Made by a program: the position numbers and the translations under genes. DNA of 64,000 bases, taken from positions 186,001 to 250,000 of the forward strand of contig JAGOBK010000004.1 of assembly GCA_017983465.1 (NCBI GenBank). Direction: 5' to 3'. Positions 7,602 to 16,077 of the stretch are shown piece by piece (the stretch's first letter is position 1; the number at the start of each line of letters is the position of its first letter). The notes below the pieces were generated by a model. The model searched no databases and was not told the DNA's origin. It saw nothing but the letters and a program-made list of their open reading frames with translations. The DNA is from Crocinitomicaceae bacterium. GTDB lineage: Bacteria; Bacteroidota; Bacteroidia; Flavobacteriales_D; Crocinitomicaceae.

Positions 7602-9554
7602 TTAAGAGAGGAGAATAAAGCAAAGCCAAGCTGAAAAGTACGCTAATAATCCCATGAAAACCAATTGGATGATTGGCCATTTCCAAGAATTTGTTTCGCG
7701 TTTTACAACGGCCATTGTTGCCATACATTGCATGGCAAACACATAGAAAACCATCAATGAAACACCACTTGCCAAGGTGAAGACAGGTGTCCCATCTGCT
7801 TTCACTTCGTTGCGCATTCGATCAATGAGTAAGGTTTGTTCATCACTTTCGTCCTGAACGGCATAAATTGTCGCTAAAGAACCAACAAATACTTCCCTAG
7901 CTGCAAACGAAGTAATCAATGAAATACCAATTTTCCAATCGTATCCTAACGGCGCGATCACCGGTTCCATGCCTTTTCCAAGAATCCCAATGTAGGAATT
8001 GGAAAGTTTACATGCGTCCATCGCTTTTGTTTGTTCTTTTACCGTCATAGACTGATAAACCCTTGTTTTGCTCAATCCATGCATAGATTCTTTCATGTTT
8101 GGACCAAAGCTAGCAAGGAACCAAAGTATGATGGAAATCGCTAAAATGATTTTACCGGCATCAAGGATAAATATTTTCACTTTTTCAAGCACGTTAATGA
8201 GCACATTTCCCCAACGTGGATTCTTGTAATCTGGTAATTCTAAAAGAAGAAATCCTTTTTCTTTTTGCTTGATCATCAACTTTAAAAGCAAGGAAACAAA
8301 CAACGCAAAAACAATCCCTAAACTGTACAATCCAAATAGGACGATTCCCTGTAAGTTAATGAAACCAAAAACAAATGTTTTGGGAATCACCAAGGAAATC
8401 AACAAGGTGTAAACTGGAATACGCGCACTGCAACTCATGAACGGAGCGACTAAAATCGTAATAAGTCGTTCCTTCCAATTGGAAATCGTTCGTGTTGCCA
8501 TGATTCCAGGAATGGCACAGGCTACACTTGACATCAGCGGGACTACACTTTTTCCATTGAGTCCAAAAGGACGCATGAGTCGATCCATGATAAATACCAC
8601 GCGAGACAGATACCCACTTTCTTCTAAAATCGAAATGAAAAAGAAAAGCATGGCAATTTGTGGGACAAACACAACCACTCCGCCTATCCCCGGAATGATT
8701 CCTTGTGAAATTAAATCGTTCACAAGTCCCGGTTGAATGGCTTCGCTACTCCACGAGGAAAAGTGTGAGAATAGGGAGTCGATCCAATTCATTGGAGCGT
8801 TGGCAAACGTAAAAATAAATTGAAAAATGGTCAATAAAACGAATGCGAAAATCACGTATCCAAAAATGGGATGAACTAAAACACGGTCAATTTTCCGCGA
8901 AATACTATCACCTTCTGGCGTTTTTGTTTGTACAACATGCTGCAAGGACTCTTTGATTTTTCGCAGGCGTTGTTCAGCTTCTAATTTTTGACACTGAACA
9001 TCGTCGATGGAACATAGCGCTGAGGATTCGAGGAATTTCTCTTGACTTAACTCCGTTTGACGTTCGTTGGTCAATGCTTTCAGAATTCGGTCCTTCCCAA
9101 GTCCTATGCGTGCATTGGATTGAATAATAGGCACACCAGGAAACATCTTTCCTAATTCTTCTATCGCAATGACAATTCCTTTTCTCTGTGCAAGATCCCA
9201 CATATTCAAAACCAAAATACATGGTATGCCCAAATCGTAAACTTGAGAAAAGAAGAGTAAGTTCCGCTGTAAATTACTGGCATCTGCAACAAAAACAATC
9301 TGATCGGGATGTTGCGAATGTTTCGGGTCGGAGAGAACATCAAAGACAACCGATTCTTCTTTGGATCTCGGATAAATGCTATATGTTCCAGGGAAATCGA
9401 TCAGCTCGTGTTGAACTTGATCTAATTGGATAAATCCACTTCGTTTATCGACAGTAACTCCGGCAAAATTCCCTACCTGTTGACGCAAACCTGTCAAGAG
9501 ATTAAATACGGAGCTTTTGCCCGTATTCGGATTGCCGAGTAACGCAATTTTCAT
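7602..9554 (-). CDS. feoB: Ferrous iron transport protein B (FeoB)
   Basis: GTPase-linked inner-membrane Fe(II) importer, 650 residues from the ATG at 9554 (a TTG three codons upstream is also in frame). The G domain shows G1 GNPNTGKSS (residues 7-15), G3 DFPGTYS and G4 NMWD. It is followed by a helical spacer and by a membrane domain of about eight helices with the gate regions: CAIPGIMATRTI and CSARIPVY in the first half, AAREVFVGSLATIY in the second. The protein is somewhat shorter than E. coli FeoB (773), as is usual in this phylum. The gene lies 33 bases behind feoA and ahead of the Cys-rich accessory gene, making a complete feo operon. Confidence 0.97.
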   Translation of the reverse strand: MKIALLGNPNTGKSSVFNLLTGLRQQVGNFAGVTVDKRSGFIQLDQVQHELIDFPGTYSIYPRSKEESVVFDVLSDPKHSQHPDQIVFVADASNLQRNLLFFSQVYDLGIPCILVLNMWDLAQRKGIVIAIEELGKMFPGVPIIQSNARIGLGKDRILKALTNERQTELSQEKFLESSALCSIDDVQCQKLEAEQRLRKIKESLQHVVQTKTPEGDSISRKIDRVLVHPIFGYVIFAFVLLTIFQFIFTFANAPMNWIDSLFSHFSSWSSEAIQPGLVNDLISQGIIPGIGGVVVFVPQIAMLFFFISILEESGYLSRVVFIMDRLMRPFGLNGKSVVPLMSSVACAIPGIMATRTISNWKERLITILVAPFMSCSARIPVYTLLISLVIPKTFVFGFINLQGIVLFGLYSLGIVFALFVSLLLKLMIKQKEKGFLLLELPDYKNPRWGNVLINVLEKVKIFILDAGKIILAISIILWFLASFGPNMKESMHGLSKTRVYQSMTVKEQTKAMDACKLSNSYIGILGKGMEPVIAPLGYDWKIGISLITSFAAREVFVGSLATIYAVQDESDEQTLLIDRMRNEVKADGTPVFTLASGVSLMVFYVFAMQCMATMAVVKRETNSWKWPIIQLVFMGLLAYFSAWLCFILLS

Positions 9555-9587
9555 GGTTTGCAAACTTATTAATTTTGAGTCAAAGCA

Positions 9588-9812
9588 TTACGCTTTCACC
9601 TCAATAAATTGCGCTTCTTCTAAGCGTAATGAAAGAACGGTTCCATTTAGCTCAATGGCAATAGGATCACCGAAGGGCGCTCTAAAGAGTGTAGTGATCA
9701 ATTGTCCTGCAACTAACCCCATTTCTGTTAACTTCGATGAAATCGGGGAGTTGTCTACAGAAACAATTTCTACTACGCGCTGTAATTCAATATGATCCAA
9801 TGTGTTCAACAT
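9588..9812 (-). CDS. feoA: Ferrous iron transport protein A (FeoA)
   Basis: A 74-residue SH3-like cytosolic protein that assists FeoB. The pattern KLTEMGLVAGQLITTLFRAP followed by GDPIAIELNGTVLSLRLEEA is the standard FeoA fold (beta-barrel with the MGL turn). It is the first gene of feoA-feoB-Cys-rich-corA. A -7 promoter element sits only five bases upstream of the ATG and an inverted repeat lies further upstream, so an iron-responsive promoter here is likely (inference). Confidence 0.95.
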   Translation of the reverse strand: MLNTLDHIELQRVVEIVSVDNSPISSKLTEMGLVAGQLITTLFRAPFGDPIAIELNGTVLSLRLEEAQFIEVKA

Positions 9813-9816
9813 GCGC

Positions 9817-9824
9817 CAAAATTA
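9817..9824 (-). promoter_or_regulatory. Candidate -7 element TAATTTTG of feoA
   Basis: The minus strand reads TAATTTTG, matching TAnnTTTG. Only four bases (9813-9816) separate it from the ATG at 9812, so transcription would begin at or next to the start codon and the mRNA would be leaderless. Confidence 0.5.
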
Positions 9825-9845
9825 CATTCATTTGCGCTCAATTGA

Positions 9846-9865
9846 AATACCACTTTTATGGTATT
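9846..9865. promoter_or_regulatory. Inverted repeat upstream of feoA, candidate operator
   Basis: AATACCA (9846-9852) and TGGTATT (9859-9865) form 7-bp arms around six bases. The repeat lies about 22 bases upstream of the -7 element, in the -33 region or just above it, in the short gap between the aspartate kinase gene and feoA. It could be a binding site for an iron regulator of the Fur or DtxR type, but it is not a textbook match to either. Confidence 0.4.
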
Positions 9866-9871
9866 CGTAGA

Positions 9872-11137
9872 TTATTTAAGCACAAATCGAGCGGTATGTC
9901 GCGTGCGCTGTTGGAGAATAATTTCCTTGTCCTGTGTGACTTGCTCAATCGTATGATCGTCGTAATGGCGAATAGTCACTAAAGATAAATTTTCATTGTA
10001 TTTCACTTCATAGTCAGACTGAAATAGCGCAAGAAATTCATCTCTTTTTAGTTTTTTTTGATCCACTAAAATCGAAAAACTCAAAGCTGAATTCTGCATG
10101 AGGTTTATCTTGATGTTCAAAGCGGATAATTCCCCAAAGATGACACTTAGATTTTCTTCCACGATGAAGGAAAAATCTTTTGGTGTAAATGAATACAAGG
10201 CTTGATCAAATTTGAAAATGTACGAAGGAATTAAATGGTCTTTACTAGATGAGGACTGAATGGCTGTTCCATCTGCTTTTGGATCCAAAAAAGATTTTAC
10301 ATAAAGTGGGATATTGCGGTTTTGCAAGGGCTGGATCGTTTTCGGATGGATGACACTTGCTCCATAGTACGAGAGTTCAATCGCTTCCTTAAAGGAAATA
10401 GCGTCTAGTTTTTTCGTGTTCGCAAAGTATTTTGGATCAGCATTCAACATTCCAGGAACATCCTTCCAAATGGTCACACTTTCCGCTTGACCACAATAGG
10501 CTAAAATACCAGCGGTGTAGTCCGATCCTTCTCTTCCTAATGTCGTCGTGAATCCCTCTGTTGTATGACCGATAAATCCTTGAGTGAGCAAAATGTCCGC
10601 ATCCTGAAACGCTGGAATCATACGCTCTTGAATGAGTTGCTCCGTTTTTTTCCAATCAACTTTTCCTTCTTGGTAGGTATGATCGGTACGAATCAATTTT
10701 CGCGCGTCCATCCATTGCACTGAAAAATCTTGTTCTAGGAGAAAAGCACTCACAATTTGAGAGGATAAAACTTCTCCAAGGGAAACAATTTGATCGTATT
10801 CAAAGCTACTGTTTTCAGAAAAAACCAACTCAAAACGAGCCTTCAACGATTCGAATACTTCTTCGATTGTTTGGTAGATTCTAAAATGTTTTTCCGGAAA
10901 TAATGCCGCCATGATGTCCATGTGGAAGGCTTCAAGTTCATCGACTAACCCAACAAATAACTTGTGGTTTTTTGTTTCCAAAGCCATCACGATTTCCTCT
11001 AACTTATTCGTAGATTTCCCCATAGCAGAAACTACAACAGTGAGTTTTTTTCCGGGATAAAGTGATAAAATGGATGCGACATTTCGAATTGCCTCTGCAT
11101 CTTTTACGGATGCTCCACCAAATTTAAAAACAAGCAT
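9872..11137 (-). CDS. lysC: Aspartate kinase
   Basis: Phosphorylates L-aspartate in the first step toward lysine, methionine, threonine and diaminopimelate. It is monofunctional, with 421 residues. Substrate and ATP motifs are clear: KFGGASVKD at residues 5-13, VVSAMGKSTN near 36, and TTLGREGSDYTAG near 196. After about residue 290 comes a C-terminal regulatory region that looks like ACT repeats, weakly conserved, so feedback control by lysine or threonine is possible. The symbol lysC is generic; which amino acid inhibits it cannot be told. The gene starts 10 bases after gpsA ends and may be co-transcribed with it. Confidence 0.93.
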   Translation of the reverse strand: MLVFKFGGASVKDAEAIRNVASILSLYPGKKLTVVVSAMGKSTNKLEEIVMALETKNHKLFVGLVDELEAFHMDIMAALFPEKHFRIYQTIEEVFESLKARFELVFSENSSFEYDQIVSLGEVLSSQIVSAFLLEQDFSVQWMDARKLIRTDHTYQEGKVDWKKTEQLIQERMIPAFQDADILLTQGFIGHTTEGFTTTLGREGSDYTAGILAYCGQAESVTIWKDVPGMLNADPKYFANTKKLDAISFKEAIELSYYGASVIHPKTIQPLQNRNIPLYVKSFLDPKADGTAIQSSSSKDHLIPSYIFKFDQALYSFTPKDFSFIVEENLSVIFGELSALNIKINLMQNSALSFSILVDQKKLKRDEFLALFQSDYEVKYNENLSLVTIRHYDDHTIEQVTQDKEIILQQRTRHTARFVLK

Positions 11138-11147
11138 TGGGTCGAAT

Positions 11148-12146
11148 TTAAGATAATTTTTCAGCGAGTAGTTTCATTTCGATAACAGGAGAAATCCCTC
11201 CATACAATATGCGATAAACAGCATGTAAGATTGGCATGTCAACTTCAAATTTCTTGTTGATTTCCGTCAAACTATTTGTCGCATAATATCCTTCTGCAAT
11301 CATATTCATTTCCAGTTGAGCGGATTTAACTGAATAGCCTTTCCCAATCATAAATCCAAATGTTCGGTTTCGCGAGAAATTGGAATATGCAGTTACGAGC
11401 AAATCACCTAGGTAGGCGCTCGACTTTGTATCTCTATGAACAGGACTCACCACATCGATGAAACGTTCGATTTCTTGTATAGCGTTTGAAATTAATACAG
11501 CTTGGAAATTATCTCCATAACCGATACCGTGACAAATACCTGCAGCTAGCGCATATACATTTTTTAACACGGCTGAAATTTCCGTGCCGAATAAGTCATC
11601 AGAAATCGTTGTTTTAATATAACGGCAAGCTAGTGCATCTGCCATATGTTCAGCAAGTGATTGATCACTACAGGCAATGGTCAAATAAGACAAACGTTCA
11701 AGTGCAACTTCTTCTGCGTGACAAGGACCACAAATGATACCAATTTGATCATAAGGCGTACCTAACGTTTTGTGAATAAAACGAGCAGGAATTGCATTGA
11801 ACTCTGGAATGATTCCTTTAACGGCTGAAAAGACGGTTTTTCCTTTGAATAAATCATCCGGAATGGAGGCAAATGTTTCGGTTAGAAAAGCGGAGGGTGT
11901 AGCAATAATCACTACATCGGCAGTTTCAACCATGCGACATAAATCAGTGGAAATCTCCAATCTAGCAAGATCGAATTCAACGGATTGTAAGTATTTTGGA
12001 TTGTGTCGGTAATGAAGGACATGAGAAACGGATTCTTCGCTTCTCATCCACCAATTCACTTTTTCTTGCGTATTGCATAGCAATTTCACAATGGCAGTTG
12101 CCCAACTTCCCCCACCAATAACGGCAATTCTTTTAGCTGTATTCAT
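11148..12146 (-). CDS. gpsA: Glycerol-3-phosphate dehydrogenase [NAD(P)+]
   Basis: Reduces dihydroxyacetone phosphate to sn-glycerol 3-phosphate, the backbone for phospholipids. It has 332 residues, the normal size. The N-terminal Rossmann motif reads VIGGGSWATAIVKLL (residues 9-23). The central GPCHAEEVA (about 141-149) and AVLKNVYALAAGICHGIGYG (about 192-211, with the catalytic Lys) are family signatures. A consensus -7 element lies just ahead of the ATG, suggesting a leaderless transcript. The downstream aspartate kinase gene follows after 10 bases. Confidence 0.96.
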   Translation of the reverse strand: MNTAKRIAVIGGGSWATAIVKLLCNTQEKVNWWMRSEESVSHVLHYRHNPKYLQSVEFDLARLEISTDLCRMVETADVVIIATPSAFLTETFASIPDDLFKGKTVFSAVKGIIPEFNAIPARFIHKTLGTPYDQIGIICGPCHAEEVALERLSYLTIACSDQSLAEHMADALACRYIKTTISDDLFGTEISAVLKNVYALAAGICHGIGYGDNFQAVLISNAIQEIERFIDVVSPVHRDTKSSAYLGDLLVTAYSNFSRNRTFGFMIGKGYSVKSAQLEMNMIAEGYYATNSLTEINKKFEVDMPILHAVYRILYGGISPVIEMKLLAEKLS

Positions 12147-12151
12147 CGCTG

Positions 12152-12159
12152 CAAAAATA
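12152..12159 (-). promoter_or_regulatory. Candidate -7 element TATTTTTG of gpsA
   Basis: The minus strand has TATTTTTG, a TAnnTTTG match, five bases ahead of the gpsA ATG. This spacing puts the expected transcription start at the initiation codon. Confidence 0.5.
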
Positions 12160-12194
12160 GAAAAGATTGATGGAATAGACAGATTTCGAACAAA

Positions 12195-12548
12195 CTAGTT
12201 CAAATTGATAATATCACCTGCCTGCAAGGCCTCAGAAAAAGCATCGCGCATCTTCTCCATTTTTAAGCGCGATTGTGGATTTCCTTCTATGGCTTGATTT
12301 TTTAACTTGTAATACGTGTCAAGAGATTTGCCAAATAGATTTTGCTCAAGCTCTCCTTTGATTTTCATGATTTTCGAGTTGAGACTCAGCAAATACGTTT
12401 CAATTTCTCCAAGTCGTACCAGTTCTTTTTGATCTAATTGATCTTTTTTTAATAAACCGTGGTATTTCGGCAATAATTCATGAAGCAGTTCAATGAATCG
12501 CTCCAATTCCTTATCCAATGCTCCTTGTTGATCTTGAAAGTCCTCCAT
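12195..12548 (-). CDS. Hypothetical helical protein
   Basis: I do not recognise this protein. From the ATG at 12548 it has 117 residues; the frame stays open further upstream with other ATGs, to 12659, but that part overlaps the start of the divergent AIM24-like gene and its promoter, so the shorter form is preferred. The sequence is almost all helix, charged and rich in Leu, Glu and Lys (DKELERFIELLHELLPKY near the start), with no signal peptide, membrane segment, Cys motif or catalytic signature. A small cytosolic coiled-coil or bundle is the best description. Its divergent neighbour shares the upstream region. Confidence 0.6.
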   Translation of the reverse strand: MEDFQDQQGALDKELERFIELLHELLPKYHGLLKKDQLDQKELVRLGEIETYLLSLNSKIMKIKGELEQNLFGKSLDTYYKLKNQAIEGNPQSRLKMEKMRDAFSEALQAGDIINLN

Positions 12549-12635
12549 GTGGTAGTTGCTAGTACCATAAAAGTAAACATTATTGTTATCCACAAAACAT
12601 TTTTTTATTTTCATTTTTCTTTGGCGGATTCCCAT

Positions 12636-12643
12636 TAATTTTG
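12636..12643 (+). promoter_or_regulatory. Candidate -7 element TAATTTTG of the AIM24-like gene
   Basis: TAATTTTG matches TAnnTTTG, 14 bases ahead of the ATG at 12658. A TTTG lies at 12620-12623, but the 12-base spacing is shorter than the usual -33/-7 distance. Confidence 0.45.
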
Positions 12644-12657
12644 ATAAAAAAATAATC

Positions 12658-13449
12658 ATGAAAACAAATCACGAAATTGACTTTTACATTCACGGAGAGG
12701 AAATGCAGTATGTTGAAATTGAACTAGATCCGCAGGAAACTGCCATTGCGGAGGCTGGTGCTTTTATGTACATGGATGATGGAATCCAAATGGAAACGAT
12801 TTTCGGCGATGGTTCTGCTCAACAAAAAGGATTCATGGGTAAATTGTTGAACGCGGGAAAACGGCTTTTAACCGGTGAAAGTCTTTTCATGACTGCATTT
12901 ACACATCATGGCAATCACAAAGCAAAAGTTGCCTTCGCATCTCCTTATCCAGGAAAAATAATTCCACTCGATTTAGCACAATACCAAGGAAAAATCATTT
13001 GTCAAAAGGACGCATTTTTGTGCGCAGCAAAAGGCGTGGCGATTGGAATTGAATTTCAAAAGAAATTAGGCACGGGTCTTTTTGGTGGTGAAGGATTTAT
13101 CATGCAAAAATTAGAAGGGGACGGAATGGCATTCTGTCACGCTGGTGGACATGTCATGAAAAGAACATTGAATCCAGGTGAAGTTTTACGTGTGGATACC
13201 GGTTGTATTGTTGCGTATACACAAGATGTTGATTACGACATTCAATTTATTGGAGGCGTCAAAAATACCCTATTCGGTGGCGAAGGAATGTTCTTTGCGA
13301 CGTTAAAAGGTCCAGGTGAAGTGTGGTTGCAAACCTTACCAATTTCTCGACTTGCTTCGCGTATTTTAGCCTATGGAGTTGGTCCACGTAAAGAGGAGGG
13401 AAGTATCCTTGGCGGACTCGGTAACTTATTGGATGGAGATGGCGCTTAA
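12658..13449 (+). CDS. AIM24 / TIGR00266 family protein
   Basis: A 263-residue beta-rich protein of the AIM24 family (TIGR00266), made of a pseudo-symmetric beta-helix-like fold. The typical motifs are [16 protein letters not shown] (near residue 31), [21 protein letters not shown] (about 146-166) and [20 protein letters not shown] (about 206-225). The start ATG is chosen because the conserved domain begins right after it and a promoter element precedes it; an in-frame ATG at 12583 would add 25 unconserved residues. The bacterial function is not known; the yeast homologue is mitochondrial. It is convergent with the next gene (stop codons adjacent). Confidence 0.88.
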   Translation: MKTNHEIDFYIHGEEMQYVEIELDPQETAIAEAGAFMYMDDGIQMETIFGDGSAQQKGFMGKLLNAGKRLLTGESLFMTAFTHHGNHKAKVAFASPYPGKIIPLDLAQYQGKIICQKDAFLCAAKGVAIGIEFQKKLGTGLFGGEGFIMQKLEGDGMAFCHAGGHVMKRTLNPGEVLRVDTGCIVAYTQDVDYDIQFIGGVKNTLFGGEGMFFATLKGPGEVWLQTLPISRLASRILAYGVGPRKEEGSILGGLGNLLDGDGA

Positions 13450-14277
13450 TTAGCCATTCAGCTCGATAGAATCATCTTTTATCGTGATTTTTTTCCATCG
13501 GTATAATTTGCCAATTGCTTGTTTGAAGGTCTTTTTACTCATTCCTAATTGTTCGCGAATTTCCTCTGGAGACGAACGATCACTTAGTGGAAGAACTTTA
13601 ACTTTGGTTAATTCATCCAGGATAAATTGAGATGCTTCGTCGTATTTTTCAAAAGTAATCGGTTCTAAACGGATGTCTAGTTTTCCATCTGGACGTACGA
13701 CGCTTACATACCCTTTCATTTCTTGTCCACGTTCGAGGATTTTTGACTGTTGATTTTTGAAGATGAGTCCTTCGTAACGATTGTTGACAATAACATTGCG
13801 TCCAAGTTTACCTTCTTCGCAAATTAATAAATCAACTGCTTGACCAACCATTTCTTGATCCTCGCATAAATCCAACACTTTACGCACCTTCATACTTCCG
13901 AAAAGACGATCTGTTTCGAAGTCGTATCGTAAGGTAAATAAGTATTTTTCTTCTTGTTCCAAACGATGCAATTGTTCGCTAAACGGAACAAGTAAGTCTT
14001 TGTCTAATCCCCAATCAACGAATGCTCCGTATGGATTAACATGAATGACTTCCAAGTAACGACACTCACCTAAAAGAATTAGAGGCACTTCCGTTGTGCA
14101 TACAATTCGGTTCTCGGAATCTTTCATAACAAAAACATCCACCACACTTCCTTCTTCGTGTTCAGGTAGGATGTATTTATTGGGCAACAAAACTTCGTTG
14201 TCTTGTAAATCGATTAGGTAAGCACCCGGAGGAGCAAAACGCTTTATCGTTAGTTGATTGATTCTTCCTAATTGCAT
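13450..14277 (-). CDS. CvfB/YitL-like S1 RNA-binding protein
   Basis: A 275-residue protein with the architecture of CvfB (virulence factor B, YitL family): S1-like OB folds in the first ~200 residues (for example YLEVIHVNPYGAFVDWGLDK near 72-91 and KGYVSVVRPDGKLDIRLEPI near 185-204), then a C-terminal winged helix (about 222-275, with LGMSKKTFKQAIGKLYR). Proteins of this family bind RNA; the targets here are unknown. The gene begins at the last base of the upstream gene (shared position 14277), so the two are likely co-expressed. Confidence 0.87.
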   Translation of the reverse strand: MQLGRINQLTIKRFAPPGAYLIDLQDNEVLLPNKYILPEHEEGSVVDVFVMKDSENRIVCTTEVPLILLGECRYLEVIHVNPYGAFVDWGLDKDLLVPFSEQLHRLEQEEKYLFTLRYDFETDRLFGSMKVRKVLDLCEDQEMVGQAVDLLICEEGKLGRNVIVNNRYEGLIFKNQQSKILERGQEMKGYVSVVRPDGKLDIRLEPITFEKYDEASQFILDELTKVKVLPLSDRSSPEEIREQLGMSKKTFKQAIGKLYRWKKITIKDDSIELNG

Positions 14278-15368
14278 TAGTTGGTAGTTTTTTTATTTTT
14301 TTTACCGCGACCAACCGGCATCATTTCAGGGTTCTTGTGTCTTCTACTGAAGAGACGAACTTTGGGAAGACGAAGATCTTCCGTTGTCATTTGGTCCTCT
14401 GGTGTATTTTCTGTTCGAGCGACATGTGTTCCGTTGTTTTCTACACCTTCGTCCTTTGGACTAATCCAATCGGCATTCATTCGGTTTTTTTCTACTTTTC
14501 CAGTACGTGAATTCAATGAGTAAAAGGATTTCTCCACATTTTTGTCATCCGGATTCGTCATGATGACATCCTCTTGCAGCACCCAGTTTTCTGCGTCGTA
14601 ATCATAACGGTAACAATCATAACTCATGTCCGGAATATAGTATGAGTAAACACCTTCTAAGACAGGTGACTCAGGCGATAAATGGTCAAAAACGACGCGC
14701 CCGTTCTTCGGGTCAAATCGCATGCTCATATTCGAAAGATTCGAATATTCATAAACAACGCGTTTCAAGGTCGTTCGATTCGCTTTAAAAACCGGACTCC
14801 CAAATTTTGGTGTATTTCCAGAAAACGTAAGGACATCCATTAATTTGAAGTTGCTTCCCGTTGTTCCACCGTCCCAACCGATGAGTAGGTATTCCGTTTT
14901 TCCGTGATGTCCAAATGGGATGATTTTATAATAAAGTGCTCCATACCAATTTTTAGCGTCAATGATTCCTTCTGGTTTTGGCGCGTATGGATCAAGTTTA
15001 TCGATTAATTCGGTGACGGTAACTTTTTCTTTTCCTTCCTCTTTTTTCAGAACAAATCCACCATAGCTATAGGAAAAGTCCGTGTATTCTATATTCCAAT
15101 TGATGATGCGAACCAGCTCGTCTTCACTGTCCAAAACAGCAATGGTTTTTAAAAGTGTGAATGGGTAATCGAAAGCTCCGTCGGATTTTAAAAATGCTTC
15201 CATTTCTTTTTTGAAAACGATATTCAGACGGTCCATTTCTTCGTCCGTTTTGGCGCTGCGAAGTTTCAATAAACTTTCATTTAAGCGTGCTTCTTTCTGT
15301 TGCAATTCACTTTGGGTGAAGGACAATTGAGCAAGAACCAAAAAAAAGAAAAGTGAAACGAATTTCAT
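14277..15368 (-). CDS. Hypothetical secreted protein
   Basis: I do not recognise a named family. The protein has 363 residues with a clear Sec signal peptide (MKFVSLFFFLVLAQLSFTQS) and no lipobox, so it is periplasmic or outer-membrane associated. The body is rich in aromatic residues and short beta segments (YYKIIPFGHHGKTEYLLIGW, about 147-166). The final ~60 residues are polar and basic and end in a Lys/Arg/Asn cluster (GRGKKNKKTTN), unusual for an exported protein. It overlaps the CvfB-like gene by one base. Similar secreted proteins of this length are common in Flavobacteriia without a known role. Confidence 0.75.
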   Translation of the reverse strand: MKFVSLFFFLVLAQLSFTQSELQQKEARLNESLLKLRSAKTDEEMDRLNIVFKKEMEAFLKSDGAFDYPFTLLKTIAVLDSEDELVRIINWNIEYTDFSYSYGGFVLKKEEGKEKVTVTELIDKLDPYAPKPEGIIDAKNWYGALYYKIIPFGHHGKTEYLLIGWDGGTTGSNFKLMDVLTFSGNTPKFGSPVFKANRTTLKRVVYEYSNLSNMSMRFDPKNGRVVFDHLSPESPVLEGVYSYYIPDMSYDCYRYDYDAENWVLQEDVIMTNPDDKNVEKSFYSLNSRTGKVEKNRMNADWISPKDEGVENNGTHVARTENTPEDQMTTEDLRLPKVRLFSRRHKNPEMMPVGRGKKNKKTTN

Positions 15369-15408
15369 ACCGAGTGAGTTAACGTTGAAAACCGTTTATT
15401 GTTACGCT

Positions 15409-16068
15409 TTAGAGGGATTTCAAATTTGAAATCGTTTCTTGTGGAGATGCCGAATTAAACACAAAACTTCCAGCAACTAATGCATCAGCTCCAGCTTCAG
15501 CTAATAATCTTCCCGTTTCCATATTCACTCCACCATCTACTTCAATGATAAAGGATGCGTTTTTACGCATTTTTAACTCTACTAAGGAACGAACTTTGTC
15601 CACACTGGCGTGTATGAATTTTTGTCCACCGAATCCTGGATTCACAGACATAATCAACACTAAATCTAAATCCGCAGCAATTTCTTCCAACACATGAACG
15701 GGCGTGTGAGGATTTAGAGCAACACCTGCTTTCATTCCCAATTCTTTGATGCGAGAAATCGTGCGGTGCAAATGACGACACGCTTCGTAATGTACAGTAA
15801 GAATATCCGTTCCTGATTTCTGAAATTGCTCCAAGAAATCATCTGGATTTTCAATCATGATGTGAACATCCAAGGTTTTTTTGGTGTGCTTGCGAATGGC
15901 TTCGAGAACCGGAAAACCAAAGGAAATGTTTGGAACGAAAACACCATCCATGACATCAATATGTAACCAATCAGCTTGAGACTGATCCAGCATTTCAGTG
16001 TCGCGTTGAATGTTACCAAAATCACACGATAAAACAGATGGAGAAACGATCATAACTTTTTTTGACAA
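15409..16068 (-). CDS. rpe: Ribulose-phosphate 3-epimerase
   Basis: TIM-barrel enzyme interconverting D-ribulose 5-phosphate and D-xylulose 5-phosphate in the pentose phosphate pathway. It has 219 residues. Catalytic and metal-binding signatures are all present: SPSVLSCDFGNIQ (about 9-21), LHIDVMDGVFVPNISFG (about 36-52, with the His and catalytic Asp), VHIMIENPDDF, MSVNPGFGGQKF (about 139-150) and IEVDGGVN (catalytic Asp). An internal ATG five codons in is an alternative start. It lies 9 bases after the L,D-transpeptidase gene on the same strand. Confidence 0.96.
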   Translation of the reverse strand: MSKKVMIVSPSVLSCDFGNIQRDTEMLDQSQADWLHIDVMDGVFVPNISFGFPVLEAIRKHTKKTLDVHIMIENPDDFLEQFQKSGTDILTVHYEACRHLHRTISRIKELGMKAGVALNPHTPVHVLEEIAADLDLVLIMSVNPGFGGQKFIHASVDKVRSLVELKMRKNASFIIEVDGGVNMETGRLLAEAGADALVAGSFVFNSASPQETISNLKSL

Positions 16069-16077
16069 AGTTAGGAA

